A stretch of DNA of 12,059 bases, taken from an uncultured Pseudomonadota bacterium (GTDB lineage: Bacteria; Pseudomonadota; Alphaproteobacteria; RF32; CAG-239). Shown piece after piece: positions 1 to 5,873 of this stretch (its first letter is position 1; each line of letters begins with the position of its first letter). The notes under the pieces are model-generated. The model ran no database searches. It saw only the letters and a program-made list of their open reading frames with translations, and was not told where the DNA came from. The translations under genes and the position numbers were made by a program. The stretch is taken from NCBI GenBank assembly GCA_902495305.1, contig CABUWG010000050.1:1-12059 (forward strand). The letters run 5' to 3'.

Positions 1-48
1 ATAAGCTATCCTTTCATATTTTGAAAGGATAGCTTATATTTTTTATTT
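1..48. terminator. Strong hairpin closing the gene cluster, probably bidirectional terminator
   Basis: A perfect 15-bp inverted repeat (arms 1-15 and 23-37, 7-nt loop) is followed on the plus strand by a T-rich tract at 38-48. It lies 25 bp beyond the stop of the minus-strand gene ending at 63, so it most likely ends that transcript. The matching T-tract for the minus strand would lie outside the window. On the plus strand it has full intrinsic terminator form and could stop transcripts entering from the left. Confidence 0.8.
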
Positions 49-62
49 CTTCAACTTAAATT

Positions 63-839
63 TTATCTTTCTTTAAGAATACGACTACAATCATATCCAT
101 TTCTCCCTAAATCTCTACCGATCTCATTGTTTGTTAAATCTTTCCAGCTGTCTGCCAACACACCGAATGTTCCTCCATATTGATTTTTTAACCTTGGATT
201 TTTAATTTTTTTATATGCATCAATACCTTCTTTTAAAACCCCTGCCACTCCTACTGTAAGTGGCATACCATTAGACGTACCGAAACATGAAACATATTGA
301 TGTTTTTTATCATCACCAATATTCATTACTCCTACTCTTTTAGACTCTTTAGCTAAATTCGTAACATTTTGTATATATGTTTGATTAGGTGAAATAATAT
401 TAGGAACATCTGTATAAGGATCATAGGTACGATAATCTATTACTCCTTTACCAATATTATATCCTTGATAAACCGATGGGAAAGCCGTTTTTAACGCTGT
501 CTTTCCCATATTAGCCAGGGTCTGCATAGCTCTATCCTTTGAGAAAAAGCCGGGGGTTTTCGAGGCAACGCCTTTTTGAAACATCATTTGAGCATCTTCC
601 GGGCTGAGGACAGAAGTCTCTTGCGGAGCTGGTTGAGGTGCACTATGCACCGCGGGCTGTGTGGCAAAAGGCCGAGACTGCGCCGGATACGGCGTTTGTT
701 GCCAGTTTGGCGCAGAGGCATAATACGGGGTTTGAGTTTGTGTCCGATATTGGGGCTGATATGACATTTCTTCTTGTTGTTTGCGCCAGTTTCTTGCCCA
801 TTCGTTCAATGCGTCTTCCACAGGTTTATTTGTTGGCAT
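63..839 (-). CDS. Chimeric phage protein: disordered Q/P-rich N-terminus with a cargo-like C-terminal domain
   Basis: A 258-aa protein of unassigned function, the last gene of the head cluster. AAAGGAG precedes the start, which lies one base after the upstream stop, so translation is probably coupled. Residues 1-100 are polar and rich in Q, P, S and Y, probably disordered, and are encoded by relatively GC-rich DNA. From about residue 100 (DNA below ~540) the coding sequence turns AT-rich and the protein becomes globular. The last 80 residues hold spaced motifs DDKKHQYVSC (176-185), a KEGxDAYKK segment (203-211) and DLTNNEIGRDLG (234-245). The pattern D-K-x-H...S-C / G-x-x-K-E-x-x-D / D-L-x-x-N-x-x-G resembles a small domain I have seen in phage accessory and polymorphic-toxin-like proteins, but I cannot name the family. 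The composition break suggests a transferred C-terminus on a phage carrier. It could also be a structural or ejected protein. Confidence 0.8.
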   Translation of the reverse strand: MPTNKPVEDALNEWARNWRKQQEEMSYQPQYRTQTQTPYYASAPNWQQTPYPAQSRPFATQPAVHSAPQPAPQETSVLSPEDAQMMFQKGVASKTPGFFSKDRAMQTLANMGKTALKTAFPSVYQGYNIGKGVIDYRTYDPYTDVPNIISPNQTYIQNVTNLAKESKRVGVMNIGDDKKHQYVSCFGTSNGMPLTVGVAGVLKEGIDAYKKIKNPRLKNQYGGTFGVLADSWKDLTNNEIGRDLGRNGYDCSRILKER

Positions 840-840
840 T

Positions 841-1410
841 TTAGTTCTCCTTTATATTTGATGTATGTTGTAAATTTTTAATTTGTGCCTGCAGCTGCTC
901 AATTTTGTTTTGCAGCTGTGCTATTGTCTGCCGATATTCGTCTTCCTGTTTTTGCCAAGAAGCGATTTCGGAATTATGGGCCGAGGCGGACAGAAACTTC
1001 TGTGCCAATTCCCGCTCCCGTCCGATTTCCAGCTGAACGGCTTTTTCTTCTTCCAGCTCAGCCAGTGCTTCAACGGTAAAAATCCCGCGGATTTTCAGGC
1101 TTTCGACTTCTCCGGCCGTCAAAAAGGCAAACTGCTCGAGCGGCGTTCCTTCCTGAACCTGTTTTTTCATCAGCTGGTAGCGGGCATAGGCTACCGGAAA
1201 GCGCTCGAATTTATCTTTTGTGGCCGGTTGGTCATAAATCTCCGACGGATTATCCTTAATCCGGATTTCGACAAAGCAGACATTTTTAAAAACCGGAAAT
1301 CCGTCTTTTGTCACTTCATCGGTTTTGACCGAACGGTCGTAAAAGCGGGCGACGACATCGTCTTCCGGATTGGCATTTTGGGCAATTTTTTCAAATAGTT
1401 TAAAATCCAT
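841..1410 (-). CDS. Phage structural-cluster protein with C-terminal coiled coil
   Basis: A 189-aa protein directly after the capsid gene. AAAGGAAAA precedes the ATG. Residues 1-60 form a beta-rich N-terminal part. Residues 67-130 carry FERFPVAYARYQ, EGTPLEQFAFLTAGEV and a short helical repeat (KIRGIFTVEALAELEEE) reminiscent of helix-hairpin-helix or SAP-like turns. Residues 145-182 are a glutamine-rich heptad coiled coil (QLQNKIEQLQAQIKNLQ). I recall proteins with the 'EGTPLxx... LTxxxVxxLKxxGIxTVExLA' arrangement near capsid genes of podovirus-like phages, where their job is unnamed. A minor head, decoration or head-completion role fits the position but is inferred. It is probably co-transcribed with the 258-aa gene that starts one base after its stop. 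A terminator stands just upstream (1431-1464), so its transcription depends on read-through of the capsid transcript. Confidence 0.85.
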   Translation of the reverse strand: MDFKLFEKIAQNANPEDDVVARFYDRSVKTDEVTKDGFPVFKNVCFVEIRIKDNPSEIYDQPATKDKFERFPVAYARYQLMKKQVQEGTPLEQFAFLTAGEVESLKIRGIFTVEALAELEEEKAVQLEIGRERELAQKFLSASAHNSEIASWQKQEDEYRQTIAQLQNKIEQLQAQIKNLQHTSNIKEN

Positions 1411-1430
1411 TTGTTTTCCTTTCTGTTAGC

Positions 1431-1464
1431 GTAAAAAAGAAGGAGGAGCCATAACAGCCCCTCC
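1431..1464 (-). terminator. Intrinsic terminator after the capsid gene
   Basis: On the minus strand an 8-bp stem (arms at 1457-1464 and 1442-1449, 7-nt loop, one G-U pair) is followed by TTCTTTTTT. The G-U pair would be an A-C mismatch in a plus-strand RNA, which favours minus-strand use. It begins about 22 bp after the capsid stop. Only about 30 bp remain to the next start codon, with no room for a new promoter. Confidence 0.75.
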
Positions 1465-1485
1465 CCTTGCGGTTTGTATTTTGTT

Positions 1486-2475
1486 TTATTTAGCGTTGGC
1501 CAATTCCGTCGCCTTGTTAAGCAAAACACCCTGCAAAGACGCATTGGACATTGTCATGTTACCGGCCCAGCCGATAATCTTATAGACGGCATCCTGATTG
1601 ATGGCGGCACGTTCCCCGCCGATGACTTTCATATTGCGGTCTTTATGCGGGCGCAGATACAAATAATCGGTATTGAGGAAGTACATCCGGTCATCAGGAC
1701 AATGGCCGTTCTGGCCGCCGTCGCAAATGACGTCAGCGCCTTTGAAGCGCAGCGTTGCAAAACCGGCATCGGCCATTTTCGGGTCTGTATAGCGTTGCAG
1801 CGCGCTCATTGATTCCTCGAGCAGGCTGTAAAGAGACGTTCCGGTAACAATCAAGTCCGGTTTGTCGGTGCCGCGGCACAAGGACATATACAGTTTGTCC
1901 ATGGTCGGACGGATGTTTTCCACCGTCAGAGCCTCCGGTGCCGTCAAAGACTGGTTGCGCCAGAATTCATGACCGGCCGTAGCGCGGTTGATACCGCCGA
2001 CCGTACCGGTAGACGGATTGTCAGCGACCAGCAGTTTAAGCCCGCCGATGGCCTTGCCGGAAGATTCCGTTCCGTCGCCGTAAATCGAAGCAGACATTTT
2101 GTTGCACATGGTCTTGATGGCGTTGTCAATACGTTTGGTCATCAGTTCCATAACCTGAGCATCACCGGAGTTGCGCAGCATATCCTCACCGGAAAGCGCA
2201 ACCGGAACAGCACAAAGTTTGAGCGCGTATTCAGCGGCGGTAAACAGCTGCTTGGGCGTGAAATTGATGGTATCATAACCGGAGTACCAAACCATATCGC
2301 CTTCGCCGTATTCCAGTTCTTCCAGAATGCGGTTACCGCCGGTAATATTTTTGATATTATCCTTTTCTTTCAGACGTTTCAGCAAGGCGTTGTTTTTGGA
2401 CATATTATCCGACAAGCTGCCGGTGCGGTAATTCAATGTAAGAGCCATAACTTCATTAATAGGTAAATCAGTCAT
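1486..2475 (-). CDS. Major capsid protein (HK97-fold type)
   Basis: A 329-aa protein forming the icosahedral shell. The start has AAAGGAAAA about 8 bases upstream. Typical features run through its length: an N-terminal arm (residues 1-45), then GGNRILEELEYGEGDMVWYSGYD (from about 47), a capsid-like helix with SGEDMLRNSG, a 'DGTESSGKAIGGLKLLVAD' segment, and a C-terminal part with 'RFKGADVICDGGQNG' and 'LYLRPHKDRNM'. I recall the same order (GG.RI..ELEY, YSGY, SG.EM..NSG, DGT.SGGK.IGGL..LVAD) in capsid proteins of phages from rhizobia and other Alphaproteobacteria. The length of about 330 aa fits a small HK97-fold subunit without a cleaved delta domain, assembled with a separate scaffold. The gene directly upstream encodes that scaffold candidate, only 33 bp away with no terminator between them. 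A terminator follows. Confidence 0.9.
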   Translation of the reverse strand: MTDLPINEVMALTLNYRTGSLSDNMSKNNALLKRLKEKDNIKNITGGNRILEELEYGEGDMVWYSGYDTINFTPKQLFTAAEYALKLCAVPVALSGEDMLRNSGDAQVMELMTKRIDNAIKTMCNKMSASIYGDGTESSGKAIGGLKLLVADNPSTGTVGGINRATAGHEFWRNQSLTAPEALTVENIRPTMDKLYMSLCRGTDKPDLIVTGTSLYSLLEESMSALQRYTDPKMADAGFATLRFKGADVICDGGQNGHCPDDRMYFLNTDYLYLRPHKDRNMKVIGGERAAINQDAVYKIIGWAGNMTMSNASLQGVLLNKATELANAK

Positions 2476-2508
2476 TTTTTATTTTCCTTTTCTAAAAAAA
2501 ATTTAAGT

Positions 2509-3465
2509 TTAAAGTTGGTTGTTTCGATATTGTGCGACAATCGTTTCCACAATCTCACGCGTGGTCATGTTGGAATAATCCGGTTTTGACTTCTGGTGAC
2601 CTTTGGGAGCGAAAGACGCTTCTTTGGCCTTGGCGGCCTCTTGGGCTTTAGACTTGATGGAAGCATCAGTTTTATCGGCTATTAATCCGGCGCGGATGTC
2701 GGCATCCGCCCAGACAGCCATTTCGTAGGCTTCTTCCAAATCTGCAGCCGCACCGGTTGACAACAATCGATAAACAACCGGTTTGACGCGCGTAAAGAAT
2801 TCGTGTTTGGCGCGGCCTTTCTCGTCGCGGGCTTCCATAAATTCTTTCAACAGGCGTTCGGCATCGCGCTGACGGGCAGCGGCGAAATCTTCATTAACTT
2901 TCTGAAATCGGCGTTCCAGTTCCGTCAGTTTACGGGTAATGCCCGAAACTTCACGAACGTATTCCCTGTCCTGACTTTTGTTTTCTGCCGGTGCCGGCGC
3001 TGAAAACATCCGGTCGGCAATGCCGTAATGGCGTGCCAGCTGGCGCAGGCTGTCTTCAGGATTGATGTTCATCTCATCATCCAGCATCACCAGACTGGTA
3101 AAGTATTGCAGTGCCGTCTGGCAGCCGGTTTCCCGACAAATTTTATAACGCCGTTGTTCATACAGCTCTCTGATACGGCGCCATTCCTCCAGCTCACCGC
3201 TCAAAAGCTCGAATCTTTCTCTGGCGGAATTTTCCCGCTCATGCAAAAATTTTCGAACCTCAAACGGCAGTCCGGAGAAGATACTGCTGATTTCAGAGGG
3301 GTAAAATTCCGGCGCTTCGGCATACGGATCTTCCATAACGGGAGTTTCCGGCGAAGTGATTGCGGAATTATTGTTTTGAGCCGCCTCTTGTGCCGCGGCG
3401 ACTTTTTGCCCTTCGCGGAACTGTCTGACGACTTCTTCCAAGATTTTTTGGGTTTCACTACTCAT
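2509..3465 (-). CDS. Putative capsid scaffolding protein
   Basis: A 318-aa, highly charged, mostly helical protein. Residues 1-20 are an amphipathic helix and 25-60 a low-complexity linker. Residues 62-150 carry a recognisable module: 'LPFEVRKFLHERE', a coiled-coil stretch, then 'EEWRRIRELYE' and 'SLRQLARHYGIAD'. Residues 170-220 form a second coiled coil, and 'DLEEAYEMAVWADADIRA' lies at 242-259. This order (P.EV...L..RE, EW..I...YE, L..LA..YGI, L.EAYEMAVWA.P..R) matches my memory of scaffold-like proteins encoded directly before capsid genes in podovirus-like phages. It would guide coat assembly inside the procapsid and then leave. The lysine-rich C-terminus (270-318) could be the coat-binding region, as in P22 gp8; that is inference. 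Its start overlaps the preceding stop by 8 bp. Confidence 0.8.
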   Translation of the reverse strand: MSSETQKILEEVVRQFREGQKVAAAQEAAQNNNSAITSPETPVMEDPYAEAPEFYPSEISSIFSGLPFEVRKFLHERENSARERFELLSGELEEWRRIRELYEQRRYKICRETGCQTALQYFTSLVMLDDEMNINPEDSLRQLARHYGIADRMFSAPAPAENKSQDREYVREVSGITRKLTELERRFQKVNEDFAAARQRDAERLLKEFMEARDEKGRAKHEFFTRVKPVVYRLLSTGAAADLEEAYEMAVWADADIRAGLIADKTDASIKSKAQEAAKAKEASFAPKGHQKSKPDYSNMTTREIVETIVAQYRNNQL

Positions 3466-3676
3466 TCCATATTTTCCTTTTATAGTTATGTAAAAAGGCG
3501 GCCATGGTTTCCCGATGATCCGCCCGTTCTTGTTGCAGACGCACTTTCTTGCGAAAGTCGTCCGAATAATCGCCGGCCCAAGCCAGATTGTTGGCTTTCA
3601 GCCAGCGGTTAATCTCTTCATAAGAAGCCACAACCGTGCCGTCCGGCAGCGTGACTTCGTCTTTTAACCGGCTCAT
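3458..3676 (-). CDS. Small phage head-cluster protein, unknown function
   Basis: A 72-aa protein. The upstream in-frame ATG at 3700 lies at the end of a terminator T-tract, whereas the ATG at 3676 has AAGGAG at a good distance, so 3676 is the preferred start. The protein begins MSRLKDEVTLPDGTVVASYE, followed by a helical segment 'EINRWLKANNLAWAGDYSDD' and a basic, helical C-terminus. The 'LPDGT.V.SY.EIN.WL' stretch looks like a small ordered fold. I do not recognise the family. Its stop overlaps the scaffold start (ATGAGTAG arrangement), which couples it to scaffold and capsid translation. Confidence 0.75.
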   Translation of the reverse strand: MSRLKDEVTLPDGTVVASYEEINRWLKANNLAWAGDYSDDFRKKVRLQQERADHRETMAAFLHNYKRKIWNE

Positions 3677-3700
3677 AAAAATTCTCCTTGTTTTTGACAT

Positions 3701-3723
3701 AAAAAAACCGCGGCAATGCGCGG
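3701..3723 (-). terminator. Short intrinsic terminator before the 72-aa gene
   Basis: Read on the minus strand, a 5-bp GC-only stem (arms 3719-3723 and 3708-3712, 6-nt loop) is followed by seven T residues. It is the second of two terminators in tandem between the membrane-protein gene and the head operon. Only about 25 bp separate it from the next start codon, so head-gene transcription must pass through it. Confidence 0.6.
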
Positions 3724-3731
3724 CGGGTAAT

Positions 3732-3759
3732 AAAAAAAAGGCTCTGTCCGAGAGCCTTT
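3732..3759 (-). terminator. Intrinsic terminator after the membrane-protein cargo gene
   Basis: On the minus strand a 9-bp stem (arms 3751-3759 and 3737-3745, loop of 5) is followed by a run of eight T residues that begins within the second arm. It lies 9 bp beyond the stop of the 295-aa gene. It forms a tandem pair with the hairpin at 3708-3723. Confidence 0.85.
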
Positions 3760-3767
3760 AGAAAAGT

Positions 3768-4655
3768 TTATGCTTTGATTTGTTCCAATCGGCGGTGTTT
3801 TTCACGCCAAACCAGCACCGGAAGCGGTATCAGCATCGCCAGCAGATTAAACAGCGGTGCATAAGGCGCAACGGCCAGAAGCCAATGTCCGGCCGGTATG
3901 CCGTGCGGATATGCCGAGAGTTCGTAAATCAGGACAAAAGGCACCAGAAGCCAAAAATATGCCAGCCAGCCGAAAGATGCCAGATAGGCGCTTATCAGCG
4001 GCAGGGCTTTATGCATTTTATCAAGGAACTCCGGTGTTTTGATGAAAATCTGATAAAACAAAACCAGTGCAAAAATCCAGCGCCACACGTCCGCGGCCAG
4101 AGAAAGTTCCCGGCTGTTAAAGCGCAAGGCTCCGGCCGTGAGCGGCATATAGACAATCCAATACAACCCTCCGGTAACCAGCAGGTTGAACAAAAAGTTT
4201 TTGGCTTCAAGCGACTGGTCTTCTTTGTCGCCTTCAATAATTTCCAACGGGTCATCCGAACGGCGGTAATGGCGTATCAGGCGGACGAACAACAGGCTTA
4301 AGAGGGTTATGCCCCAGCAAAATCCGGTCAGGCGGTGCTGCAACAACACTTCTTTTATCCATTCCGTCAATGGCGGGAGCCACGGCGTGAATGAAAGAAG
4401 CAATACCAAAGCGGACAGCAGCGGCAAGATGCCCAAAAAAGAAAGATAGGCGGCAAAATCGGGATGTTTGCGGCGCAATTTGTCAAATGCCTCTGTTTTT
4501 AAGCGGAAAATTCTGACAAACCATAACAGCAGCAAGAGATACAACATGACTTCCGAGTATATCAGCCAGGCCTGAGTGCCAAGCAAGCCGAAAATTAAAC
4601 CCAACAGCCAGTATATGCCGAAAAAAATCAGCGTATTTTTTGAAAAAATATGCAT
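3768..4655 (-). CDS. Multi-spanning inner-membrane protein, cargo (moron) gene
   Basis: A 295-aa protein from the preferred start at 4655, which has a purine-rich GAGGGGCGGAA site just upstream. The frame is open to an ATG at 4709, but that one lacks a ribosome-binding site. About seven or eight hydrophobic segments alternate with basic loops: an N-terminal pair near residues 6-50, a 'LLSALVLLLSFTPWLPP' segment, one near 112-127, then a charged cytoplasmic loop (YRRSDDPLEIIEGDKEDQSLE), and three or four more to the C-terminus, which ends in a basic tail (WREKHRRLEQ). No enzymatic motif is visible and I do not recognise a family. It sits between the portal and the scaffold-coat operon, outside the normal head-gene logic, flanked by its own terminator and by the repeat RNA. 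Superinfection exclusion, immunity or another host-altering role is possible but not shown. Confidence 0.85.
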   Translation of the reverse strand: MHIFSKNTLIFFGIYWLLGLIFGLLGTQAWLIYSEVMLYLLLLLWFVRIFRLKTEAFDKLRRKHPDFAAYLSFLGILPLLSALVLLLSFTPWLPPLTEWIKEVLLQHRLTGFCWGITLLSLLFVRLIRHYRRSDDPLEIIEGDKEDQSLEAKNFLFNLLVTGGLYWIVYMPLTAGALRFNSRELSLAADVWRWIFALVLFYQIFIKTPEFLDKMHKALPLISAYLASFGWLAYFWLLVPFVLIYELSAYPHGIPAGHWLLAVAPYAPLFNLLAMLIPLPVLVWREKHRRLEQIKA

Positions 4656-4737
4656 TTCCGCCCCTCTTGTTTTTGAATATGCGATAGAGATAATCAAAAA
4701 CACGGCCATGACAAGACGAGGGAGTAAAATATTTGGC

Positions 4738-4765
4738 TTGACTTTCTTAAAACGACTGTTATATT
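4738..4765 (+). promoter_or_regulatory. Extended -10 promoter for repeat RNA copy A
   Basis: TTGACT (4738-4743), a 16-bp spacer and TATATT (4760-4765) with an upstream TG (TGTTATATT) form a good sigma-70 promoter pointing right, opposite to the head genes. The predicted start is near 4772, the first base of the long-range closing stem of the RNA. The sequence is identical in copy B. Confidence 0.75.
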
Positions 4766-4771
4766 GTTCTT

Positions 4772-4939
4772 AGATTGTTCTGAGAGACCAGAAAGTGGTT
4801 GGTCACATATAAGAGTAATTTTATATTAGAGGATGATGAAGGCCCGCGCCCATCCAGAGCAATTTAGAAAAACCTGAATATGACGATATTCTTGTTTTTC
4901 CAAAGCTGGGATGTGACGATGTCCCGGCTTTGTTTTTAT
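4772..4939 (+). ncRNA. Structured repeat RNA, copy A
   Basis: Predicted ~168-nt RNA from its own promoter to its own terminator; I do not recognise a known family. A long-range stem closes the 5' domain: 4772-4781 pairs with 4856-4865 (10 bp with two G-U pairs, extendable to 12). Inside are GACCA/TGGTC (4786-4790 with 4800-4804), ATATAA/TTATAT (4807-4812 with 4821-4826) and GGATG/CATCC (4831-4835 with 4851-4855), the last enclosing GGC/GCC (4841-4843 with 4848-4850). The 3' half holds two hairpins. The first pairs 4867-4873 with 4894-4900 and 4876-4881 with 4886-4891; the second is the terminator. Both hairpins expose UGACGA at the tip. It diverges from the membrane-protein gene and runs into the 3' end of the 218-aa gene, so it could also touch that mRNA's end as an antisense. 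The function is unknown. Confidence 0.7.
4902..4937 (+). terminator. Intrinsic terminator of repeat RNA copy A
   Basis: A 10-bp stem (4902-4911 with 4922-4931, one G-U pair) is followed by GTTTTTATT. Inside the stem-loop, further wobble pairing leaves a GACG loop. The T-tract overlaps the stop codon of the minus-strand gene ending at 4936. Confidence 0.8.
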
Positions 4940-5592
4940 TCTGCCTCTCTCCAAAAATTTTCAGAAGTGACCGGCGTAAACTCTTTTTTATCAAAAAAGA
5001 AAGTTTGATTATACGCTTTCCAATCAGCTCTCATATCATCACCGTCCCAATTATAATGGATATCAAGCAACGGATTTGACGGATGAGTTAAATCAAATTG
5101 TACGGACGTTATCATTCTGCCGTTATTTAGGCTCATGGCTTCCAAAGTGTCTATAATGATTTTGCCGTTCATTTTAACGGTCAGATAAAATTGCTGATAA
5201 ATACCAGCGCTCCCTTCTCCGGAAGGAAATTGATATTTATCTCCGATTTTATAATTTTTTTTCGGATTAAGCGCATTTATCTGCACCTCAAATGTCTTAT
5301 CATCAATTTTGCAGGAAGTGTTATAGCTCTTTTGCCACAATATTTTGTCATTATGATCAAGCTCATAAAGCGCCTGCAAATTATACAGTCCGTATTTTTG
5401 AATATAATCCGCAGACTGTGTCAACAATTTTTCTTGCAGTTCTTCACTGGTACGCGGATGTTCTACCGTCATATACAGGCTTTTTAGTTCCGGCTGGCAT
5501 TGAATGCGCAAAAAATCATTCCAAAAATCTGCCTTGGCAGAATTGCAACACAATATTCCGACAAGTCCTATTAAGATAACATATTTTTTCAT
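4936..5592 (-). CDS. Secreted (periplasmic) protein of unknown function, cargo gene
   Basis: A 218-aa protein from the preferred ATG at 5592, which has AAAGGAAAG upstream and starts a clear signal peptide: MKK, a hydrophobic core, then a cleavage region ending AKA-DFW (about residue 21). The frame stays open upstream to 5730, but that stretch overlaps the duplicated promoter region and has no supporting signal. The mature part has about five cysteines or fewer (for example RIQCQPEL and NTSCKID) and alternates helical and beta-rich segments: QEKLLTQSADYIQKYG, then YQQFYLTVKMNGKIIIDTLE and the aromatic 'LDIHYNWDGDDMRADWKAYN'. I do not recognise the family. A possible minus-strand promoter lies at 5618-5648. 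The gene is AT-rich, ends exactly at the edge of repeat copy A and starts near repeat copy B, so it is bracketed by the repeat. Confidence 0.85.
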   Translation of the reverse strand: MKKYVILIGLVGILCCNSAKADFWNDFLRIQCQPELKSLYMTVEHPRTSEELQEKLLTQSADYIQKYGLYNLQALYELDHNDKILWQKSYNTSCKIDDKTFEVQINALNPKKNYKIGDKYQFPSGEGSAGIYQQFYLTVKMNGKIIIDTLEAMSLNNGRMITSVQFDLTHPSNPLLDIHYNWDGDDMRADWKAYNQTFFFDKKEFTPVTSENFWREAE

Positions 5593-5617
5593 GGTCTTTC
5601 CTTTGATAATAATAGTA

Positions 5618-5648
5618 ATTATAATAATGAAACACAATAATTTTACAA
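5618..5648 (-). promoter_or_regulatory. Possible promoter of the periplasmic-protein gene
   Basis: On the minus strand TTGTAA (5648-5643) and a perfect TATAAT (5623-5618) are separated by 19 bp, longer than ideal. The predicted leader to the start codon at 5592 would be about 20 nt. The position fits an independently expressed cargo gene, but the AT-rich context makes chance matches likely. Confidence 0.4.
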
Positions 5649-5669
5649 GCAATAAGTTGATTTTCGGGC

Positions 5670-5697
5670 TTGACTTTCTTAAAACGACTGTTATATT
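5670..5697 (+). promoter_or_regulatory. Extended -10 promoter for repeat RNA copy B
   Basis: TTGACT (5670-5675), 16 bp, and TATATT (5692-5697) preceded by TGT, identical to the copy A promoter. The predicted start is near 5704. It diverges from the gene starting at 5592. Confidence 0.75.
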
Positions 5698-5703
5698 GTT
5701 CTT

Positions 5704-5873
5704 AGATTGTTCTGAGGGCCAGAAAATCACGCAGTGGTGTCCACTAACTTGTTAGTGTAGATATATGATGGGGAACCGCGTGTCCATCCAGAGCAATTTA
5801 GAAAAGCCTGAATATGACGATATTCTTGTTTTTCCAGAGCTGGGATGTGACGATGTCCCGGCTTTGTTTTTAT
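5704..5873 (+). ncRNA. Structured repeat RNA, copy B
   Basis: Predicted ~170-nt RNA with the same plan as copy A. The closing stem pairs 5704-5713 with 5790-5799. The central part differs in sequence but again offers hairpins at similar places: a weak GCCA/TGGT (5718-5721 with 5735-5738), a perfect CACTAAC/GTTAGTG (5742-5748 with 5751-5757) where copy A has ATATAA/TTATAT, and GATGG/CCATC (5767-5771 with 5784-5788) where copy A has GGATG/CATCC. The two 3' hairpins with UGACGA tips are conserved. Keeping helices while the bases change argues for selection on structure rather than simple duplication. The target or partner of the variable centre is unknown. It runs into the 3' end of the 426-aa gene. 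Confidence 0.7.
5836..5871 (+). terminator. Intrinsic terminator of repeat RNA copy B
   Basis: A stem of 10 bp with two G-U pairs (5836-5845 with 5856-5865) is followed by GTTTTTATT. It overlaps the stop codon of the 426-aa gene on the other strand, as in copy A. Confidence 0.8.

Larger units (their letters stand above)
4735..4941. repeat. Direct repeat copy A (about 207 bp)
   Basis: First copy of a duplicated segment whose partner is at 5667-5875. The left 50 bases are identical in both copies and contain a promoter. The right 92 bases (4850-4941) differ at two positions only. The middle 65 bases are largely different. The right edge of similarity falls at the last codon and TAA stop of the minus-strand gene that ends there (GAA TAA in both copies). 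No terminal inverted repeats or target duplications are visible, so it does not look like a MITE or IS. Confidence 0.95.

Noticed and set aside
883..1398. Long plus-strand frame opposite the 189-aa gene
   Set aside because: It is a shadow of the minus-strand gene: no ribosome-binding site, an implausible composition rich in F and L, and a coherent protein on the other strand.
4656..4709. An extended start for the membrane protein at 4709
   Set aside because: No Shine-Dalgarno sequence precedes it, while the ATG at 4655 has a strong one and begins directly before the first membrane segment.
4772..4939. 6S RNA, SRP RNA, tmRNA, or a CRISPR or tracr-type RNA
   Set aside because: The closing stem joins the 5' end to a mid-RNA segment rather than the 3' end, SRP and tmRNA motifs are absent, and there is no CRISPR repeat array or Cas gene in the window.
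5593..5730. N-terminal extension of the 218-aa protein to 5730
   Set aside because: It would hide the signal peptide inside the protein and would be encoded by the duplicated promoter region. The ATG at 5592 has a good ribosome-binding site.
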